From Methanoregula sp. UBA154 (GTDB taxonomy: Archaea > Halobacteriota > Methanomicrobia > Methanomicrobiales > Methanospirillaceae), in assembly GCA_002502245.1 (NCBI GenBank), contig DAPW01000005.1, positions 106,695 to 111,967 of the forward strand: a stretch of DNA of 5,273 nt. The letters are read 5' to 3'. The translations under genes and the position numbers were made by a program. The notes under the pieces are model-generated. The model was not told the origin of the DNA and did no database searches. It saw only the letters and a list, made by a program, of their open reading frames with translations. Shown one piece after another: positions 1-5,032 of the stretch (position 1 is the first letter of the stretch; every line of letters begins with the position of its first letter).

Positions 1-20
1 GTGCACGTTTTCGCCCTTTA

Positions 21-48
21 TGCCGGGCAGGCAATTTTTCTTGTTTTT
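21..48 (+). terminator. Possible T-run terminator of an upstream gene
   Basis: TGCC (21-24) can pair with GGCA (30-33) around a 5-nt loop, and two T5 runs follow at 35-39 and 44-48. Archaeal RNA polymerase stops at U-rich tracts, with or without a hairpin, so this could end a transcript arriving from left of the window. The stem is short, so the T-runs carry most of the case. Confidence 0.3.
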
Positions 49-75
49 CTCTCGTACATCCTTCCTGAACTGTAG

Positions 76-104
76 GGGTTACGATAACACGTTACCCTTT
101 TTTT
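76..104 (+). terminator. Hairpin plus T7 terminator
   Basis: GGGT-T-ACG (76-83) pairs with CGT-T-ACCC (90-97), giving seven base pairs around one T:T mismatch and a 6-nt ATAACA loop. A run of seven T follows immediately (98-104). This is the shape of an intrinsic terminator on the + strand. It suggests that a + strand gene ends just left of the window and that the next gene has its own promoter. Confidence 0.5.
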
Positions 105-118
105 AAATTACCGCTTTC

Positions 119-169
119 ATCAGTTCTTTGAAGGCAGACCCACGTTTTTTCAATCAGTTCTTTCGAAGG
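119..169. repeat. Imperfect direct repeat, two copies, 34-nt offset
   Basis: ATCAGTTCTTTGAAGG at 119-134 recurs as ATCAGTTCTTTCGAAGG at 153-169, differing by one inserted C. Each copy is preceded by a T-rich stretch ending in TTTC or TTTTCA. The 9-mer TTTCATCAG at 115-123 recurs alone at 227-235. The repeats sit between the upstream terminator and the start of the exported-protein gene, so they could be regulator sites or the remnant of a small duplication. Two copies do not make a CRISPR array. Confidence 0.55.
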
Positions 170-174
170 ATGAG

Positions 175-184
175 TTAATTATAA
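175..184 (+). promoter_or_regulatory. Possible TATA box for the COG1361 gene
   Basis: TTAATTATAA resembles an archaeal TATA element and follows the purine-rich AAGGATGAG, which could serve as a BRE. Transcription would start about 25 bp downstream (near 205-210), leaving a leader of roughly 85-90 nt. The match is loose and AT-rich alternatives exist nearby (for example 101-110). Confidence 0.28.
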
Positions 185-284
185 TCCAGCATCAATAGGT
201 GAAGATAGAGATTATTGCGTCTGAAATTTCATCAGCCTGCAGAACATAATACACGCTGAATCCCCGGGAATCAACTGGTACTAT

Positions 285-288
285 GGAG
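285..288 (+). promoter_or_regulatory. Shine-Dalgarno GGAG deciding the start at 295
   Basis: GGAG lies 6 nt before the ATG at 295 and 9 nt before the second in-frame ATG at 298. Both starts are compatible with it and would give proteins differing by a single Met. Confidence 0.55.
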
Positions 289-294
289 AAATAA

Positions 295-1599
295 ATGATG
301 GCGGCAATTCAAAAAGTATTGTTTGTTTTCTGTATAATCGGCCTGTGCCTGATTACCCCTGCAATGGCAGGTACGAAATATATGGGCGGAAGCCCGCAGC
401 TCTCCGCATACATCTCCGGTACAAATGAGTTCAGCCCGGGAAAGGAGGTGCAGCTGGTTATTGTGGTTGAAAATAGCGGCATGAATGAATTCAAGTTCAT
501 CCAGTCAGGAATTGTTGACCGAGATGATCTCCCGAATACTGCCAAGTTTCTGACGGCAACGCTGAATGCCGGCGATGCGCCGCTTGTTATCAAATCCGAT
601 CCCCAGATGCTGGGGGATTTGAAGGGATCCAGCAGTGCCAGTGCATTTTTTTCCACAAAGATCCGTTCTGACGCCCCTGCCGGGACGTTCCAGATTCCCC
701 TCTCACTGCATTATACCTACCTTTACGAGGCAGAGCAATACGGGGTTGATACTATCCAGTATTTCTACAAAGAAAAGAATGAAACCATCCTTATCCCGAT
801 AAAAATCAGACCGGATGTGTCAATCGAGGTGATCTCTGCAGTACCGGAATACCTGAATGTCGGTACCGAGGGATATATCACTCTGAAAATTACCAATACC
901 GGCTTTGAGGATGGATCGAAAGCGGTAATACAAATTATCAGGAACGGCAACAGTCCCGTCATACCGACGGACAGCAGTGTTTATATCGGTGATTTCCCCG
1001 CCGGGGGTACGGTAGACTGTAAATACAAAGTATCGGTATCCGGTGATGCAGAAAACCAGACATATCCCATTGATGTGGTTGTCATCTATCAGAACCGGGA
1101 GGGCGATTTCATCACGTCGGGGAGCGATACGGTTGGTATCCCGGTCGGGGGAAAAGTATTGTTTACGGTCATCTCTCGTGCTGCCGAGATGAATCCGGGG
1201 AATAAAAAAGTCCTTCAGGTGGAATACAAAAATACCGGGGATACCGCGGTATACAGTGCACAGGCCCGGATCAGCGCAGTCGATCCATTCACCAGCAATG
1301 ACGATATCGCATATATCGGGGATCTCGAACCCGGAGAATCCCGGAATGTGTCTTTTGTTGTCAGTGTCGACCGGACAGCCACCATCAAGGAATACGGGCT
1401 CGACTCAGAGATCCGTTACAGGGATGCACTTGATAATACCTACATTTCAGATACGATGAAAGTCAGGGTGGAGGTAACAGCGTCGTCAGGACTGACAACC
1501 GTTCTCTCAAATCCCATTTATCTTTCCATTATTGGTGCAGCGGTGATTGGTGCAGTCTATGTACTGTATCATTATAGCCGGAAACGAAAAACGATGTGA
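295..1599 (+). CDS. Exported COG1361-type (S-layer domain-like) membrane-anchored protein
   Basis: This 434-aa protein is built for the outside of the cell. Residues 1-25 are a signal peptide: a Lys at position 7, a hydrophobic core, then Ala-Met-Ala before Gly26, a good signal peptidase I site. Residues about 408-426 form one transmembrane helix, followed by the stop-transfer tail RKRK at 429-432. In between lie about three similar beta-sandwich units of the CARDB/NEW3 kind, beginning near residues 36, 175 and 288. Each has the pattern 'V..G....L.I...NTG': VVENSGMNEF in the first, LKITNTGFEDG in the second, VEYKNTGDTAV in the third. This architecture is typical of archaeal proteins labelled COG1361 'S-layer domain', often found next to RND/MMPL-like permeases; no such partner is visible here. 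Molecular function is unknown; cell-surface scaffold or extracytoplasmic partner of an exporter are both possible. The gap of over 400 nt to cbiM argues against co-function with cobalt transport. Confidence 0.85.
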   Translation: MMAAIQKVLFVFCIIGLCLITPAMAGTKYMGGSPQLSAYISGTNEFSPGKEVQLVIVVENSGMNEFKFIQSGIVDRDDLPNTAKFLTATLNAGDAPLVIKSDPQMLGDLKGSSSASAFFSTKIRSDAPAGTFQIPLSLHYTYLYEAEQYGVDTIQYFYKEKNETILIPIKIRPDVSIEVISAVPEYLNVGTEGYITLKITNTGFEDGSKAVIQIIRNGNSPVIPTDSSVYIGDFPAGGTVDCKYKVSVSGDAENQTYPIDVVVIYQNREGDFITSGSDTVGIPVGGKVLFTVISRAAEMNPGNKKVLQVEYKNTGDTAVYSAQARISAVDPFTSNDDIAYIGDLEPGESRNVSFVVSVDRTATIKEYGLDSEIRYRDALDNTYISDTMKVRVEVTASSGLTTVLSNPIYLSIIGAAVIGAVYVLYHYSRKRKTM

Positions 1600-1647
1600 A
1601 ACCGACACAGCACGGATTATTATCCTTGCACCAGCCCTTCCACCCGG

Positions 1648-1703
1648 GGGGCTCATGGCGCATGCGATGCCCCGCTCTGATATTCCAAATGTCCTGTTTT
1701 TTT
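1648..1703 (+). terminator. Possible terminator of the COG1361 gene
   Basis: GGGGC (1648-1652) pairs with GCCCC (1669-1673), and CAT (1654-1656) with ATG (1662-1664) inside it. A T7 run follows at 1697-1703, itself in the loop side of a second small stem, CCTGTT (1693-1698) with AACAGG (1709-1714). The T-run is the likely archaeal stop signal. The 23-nt distance between the GC hairpin and the T-run is longer than in a classic bacterial terminator. Confidence 0.35.
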
Positions 1704-1712
1704 GTAACAACA

Positions 1713-1780
1713 GGTACTACAGCACTCTCGCTACCGGGGCGCCATGGCGGCGGGGCGAAACCCCGGGAGCGTCAGGTACC
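1713..1780 (+). ncRNA. Strong structured element (candidate small RNA or 3'-UTR structure)
   Basis: The core is an 11-position stem: 1729-1739 pairs with 1761-1771 with a single A:G mismatch (1733/1767), giving ten pairs, nine of them G-C. The 21-nt apical part contains the inverted repeat CGC-CATG-GCG (1740-1749). An outer stem GGTAC (1713-1717) with GTACC (1776-1780) can close the whole. A competing hairpin, CGGGG (1751-1755) with CCCCG (1761-1765), uses the same C-run, so two folds are mutually exclusive. I do not recognise the family. The strand is assumed from the neighbours; the inverted repeat itself is strand-neutral. Confidence 0.35.
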
Positions 1781-1829
1781 GAAATGATTTCTACAAAACA
1801 GGTTTTTTCAACGTGTGAAACCATCGGGA

Positions 1830-1870
1830 TTCCGGAAAGACACGTTTATCGCTTTAACAGTGTTCCGGAA
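1830..1870. repeat. Pair of TTCCGGAA palindromes forming a long imperfect hairpin
   Basis: The 8-bp palindrome TTCCGGAA occurs at 1830-1837 and 1863-1870, 33 bp apart start to start. The second copy extends to the 10-bp GTTCCGGAAC (1862-1871). Between them, CACGTT (1841-1846) can pair with AAC-A-GTG (1856-1862) with one bulged A. The stretch could therefore be a 41-nt RNA hairpin or, as DNA, two helically phased protein sites about three turns apart, upstream of the cbi promoter. Confidence 0.5.
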
Positions 1871-1918
1871 CCTGGATCGGATATGTCTGTTTCCCATTCA
1901 TATTCTCCCCGGATTCGT

Positions 1919-1953
1919 AAATTATTAATAGGGAAGGACCAAATGTTTTAATA
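1919..1953 (+). promoter_or_regulatory. Promoter region of the cbi operon
   Basis: Two TATA-like stretches are visible: AATTATTAATA (1920-1930), preceded by GATTCGTA, and TTTTAATA (1946-1953), preceded by the purine-rich GGACCAAATG. The second predicts a start near 1976 and a leader of about 35 nt, the first a start near 1952 and a leader of about 60 nt. The AT-rich block stands out from the GC-rich surroundings. The exact box cannot be fixed by eye. Confidence 0.45.
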
Positions 1954-1986
1954 CAAAAATAATTGTGTTAAGACAAGTAAATTTGT
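1953..1986. promoter_or_regulatory. Candidate operator: phased ACAA/TTGT array
   Basis: ACAA (1953), TTGT (1963), ACAA (1973) and TTGT (1983) alternate at exactly 10-bp steps with 6-bp spacers, so adjacent pairs form the overlapping inverted repeats ACAA-N6-TTGT and TTGT-N6-ACAA. A degenerate member, ATGT, lies one step upstream at 1943. The array lies on one face of the helix and overlaps the likely TATA edge and transcription start, where a bound protein would block initiation. Repression by a cobalt-, nickel- or cobamide-responsive regulator is an inference; no regulator gene is in the window. Confidence 0.45.
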
Positions 1987-2002
1987 TGATCGATAGGTCG
2001 CC

Positions 2003-2009
2003 GGTGATC
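2003..2009 (+). promoter_or_regulatory. Shine-Dalgarno GGTGATC for cbiM
   Basis: GGTGATC matches the 3' part of the archaeal consensus GGAGGTGATC and ends 2 nt before the ATG at 2012. This start is also demanded by the protein, because CbiM must begin Met-His. Confidence 0.6.
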
Positions 2010-2011
2010 GT

Positions 2012-2704
2012 ATGCATATTATGGAAGGAGGACTGTCATGGCAATGGTGTCTGGTGTGGTGGGTTGTTGCCCTCCCTTGTCTGATATACGGCGTGTACCA
2101 GTTGAAAAAAGTTCTGGCTGCAGACCGTGAGGCACTCCCCCTCCTGGGAGTTACCGGTGGATTCATCTTTATTTTGTCTTCATTAAAACTCCCCTCAGTA
2201 ACCGGCAGTTGTTCGCACCCGACCGGCACCGGGCTCTCGACCATATCGTTCGGGCCATGGATCACGGCAGTTGTTTGTGCGATCGTCCTGCTGTTCCAGA
2301 GCCTGTTCCTCGCCCATGGCGGCCTTTCTGTCCTCGGGGCAAATATCGTCTCAATGGGTATTGCCGGCCCCGTGGCCGGCTATGCCCTCTTCCGGCTGCT
2401 CCGCACCACATCCCTGAATGTCTACCTTTCCGTCTTCCTTGTAACGGCGCTTGCCGATATGTTCACCTACATCACCACTTCCCTCGAACTTGCACTTGCA
2501 TACCCGGCAGAAACCGGGGGATCGATCAGTTCGTTCATCATGTTCCTGGGCGTATTTGCCCTTACCCAGATCCCGCTTGCGATTGTTGAGGGCATCGTCC
2601 TTGCACTGGTTTTCAAGTACATCATTGCCCTCAAACCGGATATCCTGATCCGGCTCCATATCTTCTCCGAAGAAAAGATCATGGCCGCACGGAGCAACAT
2701 CTGA
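2012..2704 (+). CDS. cbiM: Cobalt ECF transporter substrate-binding membrane subunit CbiM
   Basis: CbiM is the membrane component that selects and translocates Co2+. The 230-aa length is normal. The protein starts MHIMEGG: in the family the N-terminal amino group and His2 are metal ligands, which fixes the start at 2012. Most CbiM proteins have a Phe-Leu-Pro after MEG; here it is Gly-Leu-Ser. The hallmark SVTGSCSHPTGTGL spans residues 62-75 with the further ligand candidate His69, and this Ser-Cys-Ser-His form favours cobalt (CbiM) over nickel (NikM). A second conserved block, AHGGLSVLGAN then SMGIAGP, spans 101-120. Hydrophobic segments fall near 9-31, 42-58, 83-101, 107-128, 136-160 and 174-203. 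The stop overlaps the cbiN start by one base (TGATG). It is first in the operon, behind a promoter with a candidate operator. Confidence 0.95.
   Translation: MHIMEGGLSWQWCLVWWVVALPCLIYGVYQLKKVLAADREALPLLGVTGGFIFILSSLKLPSVTGSCSHPTGTGLSTISFGPWITAVVCAIVLLFQSLFLAHGGLSVLGANIVSMGIAGPVAGYALFRLLRTTSLNVYLSVFLVTALADMFTYITTSLELALAYPAETGGSISSFIMFLGVFALTQIPLAIVEGIVLALVFKYIIALKPDILIRLHIFSEEKIMAARSNI
2038..2130 (+). other. Out-of-frame mini-ORF nested in cbiM behind a strong Shine-Dalgarno
   Basis: AGGAGG at 2026-2031, formed by the cbiM codons for Glu5-Gly6-Gly7, lies 6 nt before an ATG at 2038 in another frame. That frame runs 30 codons (MAMVSGVVGCC...) to TGA at 2128-2130. It is the best Shine-Dalgarno match in the window. 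The peptide has no recognisable family. It may be chance, or an internal initiation or ribosome-pausing site that tunes cbiM translation. Confidence 0.15.
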
Positions 2705-3006
2705 TGAAATTCCGGTATACCCTGGAAATCCTGGCCGTGATCGCGATAGTCGTATTCATTGCAGCATTCCTCTACACAAGTTCGACCATGCGTGGAGCGG
2801 AATTTGCCGGTTCGGACACTGTCGGATCAGGGCTTATTGCCGAACTCTCCAATACGTCTGAGGAAAATTTCCAGCCACTGATCCCGCAATGGGAACCTCC
2901 GAGCGGTGAGATTGAGTCCTGCCTCTTTGCACTCCAGGCAGCCATAGGCGGGATCCTTGTTGGTGGCGTGTTCGGGTACTGGATAGGACAGAAGAAGAAA
3001 CCATAA
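2704..3006 (+). CDS. cbiN: Cobalt ECF transporter accessory subunit CbiN
   Basis: CbiN is the small two-helix protein that works with CbiM to load Co2+ in Cbi-type transporters. At 100 aa it has the usual length. Residues 7-25 form the first membrane helix. The extracytoplasmic loop begins with GAEFAGSD (31-38), the counterpart of the acidic 'GxD' motif of the family, and ends with the conserved WEPPSGEIES (63-72). Residues 73-94 (FALQAAIGGILVGGVFGYWIG) form the second helix, followed by a KKKP tail. The ATG overlaps the cbiM stop by one base, with GGAG at 2691-2694 nine nucleotides upstream, so the two genes are translationally coupled. The presence of CbiN, rather than NikN or NikL, supports cobalt as the substrate. 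Confidence 0.93.
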   Translation: MKFRYTLEILAVIAIVVFIAAFLYTSSTMRGAEFAGSDTVGSGLIAELSNTSEENFQPLIPQWEPPSGEIESCLFALQAAIGGILVGGVFGYWIGQKKKP

Positions 3007-3033
3007 TCGGGACAAAGAGAGAAGTGTACCTGT

Positions 3034-3822
3034 ATGTTTGAAGAACTTCTGGAAGATATTGCCCAGAAGAACGAACTCCGCGAAGTGAACACGTATCTGA
3101 AACTCATGGCAGGACTTGGCGCAATCCTGCTCTGTCTTCTCTCATCAAGTTATATCCCGCCGCTCTGTATTGCCGCAATTCTGACCGGTGCAATCCTGTT
3201 CCTTGCCCGGGTTGATGCAAAAACCTATACGGGACTTTTTATCCTCCCGCTCTGGTTTGCGGTCATGAGTGTCACCGGCATCATCCTTATAACGGGAGGT
3301 GAAGGGGTATTCTGGCGATGGGATCTGCTGCCGGGATTTTCCCTGTCCATTACCCGGGAGAGCATAAACCACGGCGTTTTTGTTTTCTGCCGAATTATTG
3401 GCGGCATGTCTGCCATGTGTTTTATTTCCTTAACAACGCCCATGACAGACATATTCACGGCACTCCGCCAGTGCAGGATGCCGGAAGCAGTGATTGACCT
3501 GATGATGATCATCTACCGCACGATCTTCATCCTGATGGACCAGGTTATCCAGATCTATCATGCCCAGGTGATGCGCCTTGGTTACTCCGCGTATCGCGAA
3601 TCCCTTCATTCCTTTGCCATGTTATGCGGTGCTGCATTCATCGCCAGCTGGGATGCAGGGGATGATCTGATCCGGGCAATGGATGCCCGGTGTTATGACG
3701 GGAAATTTGCCCTGCTGGGGGAGAACCGGCCCGTGGAACGGAAACCGTTTCTCGCGGTCGTGTCATTTCTTGCGCTTTGTGCAACCATTATGATGGTATC
3801 AGGAACCAGGAGCCTCCTTTAG
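3034..3822 (+). CDS. cbiQ: Cobalt ECF transporter T component CbiQ
   Basis: CbiQ (EcfT) is the transmembrane coupling protein between the CbiM/CbiN pair and the ATPase. The 262-aa length fits. Hydrophobic segments lie near 24-38, 41-58, 66-88, 113-133, 153-170 and 238-256. The family block TTPMTDIFTALRQCRMPEA runs from 134 to 152. The two cytoplasmic coupling helices carry the Ala-Arg signatures that dock on the ATPase: AQVMRLGY (177-184) and AMDARCYDGKF (215-225). The second usually reads Ala-Arg-Gly or Ala-Arg-Ser; Cys220 is a variant. The gene lies 27 nt after cbiN and 7 nt before cbiO. No clear Shine-Dalgarno precedes the ATG; GAGAGAAG at 3017-3024 is the nearest purine run, so translation may depend on coupling to cbiN. 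Confidence 0.94.
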   Translation: MFEELLEDIAQKNELREVNTYLKLMAGLGAILLCLLSSSYIPPLCIAAILTGAILFLARVDAKTYTGLFILPLWFAVMSVTGIILITGGEGVFWRWDLLPGFSLSITRESINHGVFVFCRIIGGMSAMCFISLTTPMTDIFTALRQCRMPEAVIDLMMIIYRTIFILMDQVIQIYHAQVMRLGYSAYRESLHSFAMLCGAAFIASWDAGDDLIRAMDARCYDGKFALLGENRPVERKPFLAVVSFLALCATIMMVSGTRSLL

Positions 3823-3829
3823 GTCAACC

Positions 3830-5032
3830 ATGAGCAGCATCATACTTGAAGCCCGGGATATCTGTTATCGCTACCCCCGGGGAATGGACGCAATCCGCGG
3901 TATCAGTTTCCACATCCGCAGAAAAGAGAAGATCGCACTCGTCGGACCCAACGGTGCCGGGAAATCCACGCTCCTGACGATGTTCAATGGTATGATCCGG
4001 CCTGACTCCGGGCTCATGCTCTTTGATAACCAGCCGATACGGTATGATACTGCATCGCTGCGGGTTCTGCGCAAGCGCGTGGGATTTGTCCTCCAGAACC
4101 CGGACCGCCAGATCATTGCACCGACGGTGTACCAGGACGTGGCATTCGGGCCAACCAATCTCGGGTACCGTGAGGATGAGGTCAGGGAAGCGGTGACCCG
4201 GGCACTCCGGCATGTCGGGCTTGAGGGCTTTGACCGCCGGCCCCCCCACCAGCTCTCGGGGGGGGAGAAGAAACGGGTGGCGATTGCCGGAGTGCTGGCA
4301 ATGGATCCGGACGTGCTCGTTTTAGACGAGCCAACCAGTGGTCTCGATCCATCCGGATCGGAAGATATCATGGAACTGCTCGATGAACTGAACCATGAAG
4401 GAAAGACCATCATCATCTCCACCCACGATGTTGAACTGGCATACCCGTGGGCAGACCGTGCAATCCTGATGCTCGGGGGAAAAATCCTGCAGGAAGATGT
4501 CCCGGAGATAGCGTTCGGTAACCCTGAATCCGTCCGCATGGCGCACCTGTCCCTTCCCACCCTTCTTGAACTGCATATGGAACTGCAGAACCGCGGGTTT
4601 TTACATTCGGGCAGAAAGCCACGGACGGTGCTGGACATGATGCACTGCATCGAGACGTTGTTCGAGAAGAGCGGTGCTCATGAACAGCACGGGACTATCA
4701 CCGTCTGCAATGTCGATCGGGATAAGGAAGAATTCCTGCTGGAATGGCTATCCCTGCACCAGCGTATATCGATCGGGGCAATGGGTACGCGGGCAAAACA
4801 GCGTGCAGAGACTGTGCGGATCCCTCTGGACTTTACCTATGGCGTCATAGACAAATGCATCCTCAAGGCGCTGCTCGGCGAGGATTCCCTGATCCTGACA
4901 ACGGAGAGTATGGTCAGACGCGTTTACCAGCGCGTGGAAGCATATGGTCAGGAAAGCGGGATCCGGATACCCGTTCACCAGCTGGATCCCGTTTCCGGGG
5001 CAACCGGTAAAAAGACCGGGAGCCCTCCATGA
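3830..5032 (+). CDS. cbiO: Cobalt ECF transporter ATPase CbiO with a C-terminal extension
   Basis: CbiO is the ABC ATPase that powers cobalt uptake from the cytoplasmic face. All catalytic elements are present: Walker A GPNGAGKST (39-47), Q-loop Gln89 in VLQNPDRQII, signature LSGGEKKRV (142-150), Walker B VLVLDEPTSGLD (162-173) with Glu167, and H-loop His199 in STHD. The ATPase part ends near residue 275, where most CbiO proteins stop (about 270-280 aa). About 120 more residues follow, with GAMGTRAKQRAE (317-327), DFTYGVIDKCILKALLG (334-350) and LILTTESMVRRV (355-365), a compact alpha/beta-like domain I cannot name with certainty. The junction carries His272, Cys273, His284, His287 and Cys293. 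AGGT (3821-3824) is a modest Shine-Dalgarno. The stop overlaps the next gene by ATGA. A single ATPase gene implies a homodimeric ATPase pair. I recall similar extensions in other methanogen CbiO proteins, but this is from memory. Confidence 0.93.
   Translation: MSSIILEARDICYRYPRGMDAIRGISFHIRRKEKIALVGPNGAGKSTLLTMFNGMIRPDSGLMLFDNQPIRYDTASLRVLRKRVGFVLQNPDRQIIAPTVYQDVAFGPTNLGYREDEVREAVTRALRHVGLEGFDRRPPHQLSGGEKKRVAIAGVLAMDPDVLVLDEPTSGLDPSGSEDIMELLDELNHEGKTIIISTHDVELAYPWADRAILMLGGKILQEDVPEIAFGNPESVRMAHLSLPTLLELHMELQNRGFLHSGRKPRTVLDMMHCIETLFEKSGAHEQHGTITVCNVDRDKEEFLLEWLSLHQRISIGAMGTRAKQRAETVRIPLDFTYGVIDKCILKALLGEDSLILTTESMVRRVYQRVEAYGQESGIRIPVHQLDPVSGATGKKTGSPP
4241..4265 (+). repeat. C7/G8 homopolymer hairpin inside cbiO
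   Basis: Seven C (4241-4247) and eight G (4258-4265) flank a 10-nt loop and can form a perfect 7-bp G-C stem in mRNA or single-stranded DNA. The run encodes Pro-Pro-His-Gln-Leu-Ser-Gly-Gly, so it covers the start of the ABC signature motif. The frame is intact here. Confidence 0.6.

Larger units (their letters stand above)
1600..2011. other. 412-nt intergenic region: hairpin-rich half, then AT-rich promoter half
   Basis: I see no convincing gene here. Positions 1640-1870 hold five successive inverted repeats that could fold as RNA: 1648-1673, 1693-1714, 1729-1771, 1801-1822 and 1830-1870. T-runs lie at 1697-1703 and 1803-1808. Positions 1915-1990 are strongly AT-rich and carry TATA candidates and phased ACAA/TTGT half-sites. 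Because the likely promoter lies downstream of the hairpins, they are more likely the 3' end of the COG1361 transcript or a separate small RNA than a cbi leader. Confidence 0.6.

Noticed and set aside
1..75. Frame 1 is open to TAG at 73-75 and reads as a hydrophobic tail, possibly the end of an upstream membrane protein
   Set aside because: Only 24 residues, and T-rich DNA encodes Phe and Leu by default. Without upstream sequence it cannot be told from non-coding terminator DNA.
119..169. CRISPR-like repeat
   Set aside because: Only two imperfect copies and a spacer of about 18 nt, with no further units.
283..294. Three-codon ORF (Met-Glu-Lys-stop) ending directly before the ATG at 295
   Set aside because: Most likely chance: the ATG overlaps the Shine-Dalgarno region and has no ribosome site of its own.
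1600..1800. Cobalamin (B12) riboswitch upstream of cbiM
   Set aside because: Fragments such as CCCCGCTCTGAT (1670-1681) and GCGTCAGGTACC (1769-1780) faintly recall the B12 core, but the conserved GCCACTG box and the GGGAA / GGTG...TCC blocks are missing, and the likely promoter lies downstream of the region.
1655..1951. Open frame of about 99 codons filling the intergenic region, part of a longer frame reaching back into the COG1361 gene
   Set aside because: No Shine-Dalgarno before the ATG at 1655, third-position bases show no coding bias, the product matches no family I know, and the frame runs through the hairpins and the TATA-like region. It is kept as a small possibility only.
2363..2380. 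Perfect 7-bp inverted repeat GCCGGCC-CCGT-GGCCGGC in cbiM
   Set aside because: It encodes the conserved Ala-Gly-Pro-Val-Ala-Gly block of CbiM, so Gly/Ala/Pro codon choice explains it.
3871..4650. Long minus-strand open frame (259 codons) opposite cbiO
   Set aside because: It lies wholly opposite conserved CbiO motifs and its product is a Ser/Arg-rich low-complexity sequence, as expected for an antisense shadow of a GC-biased gene. The 3824-4249 minus frame is the same case.
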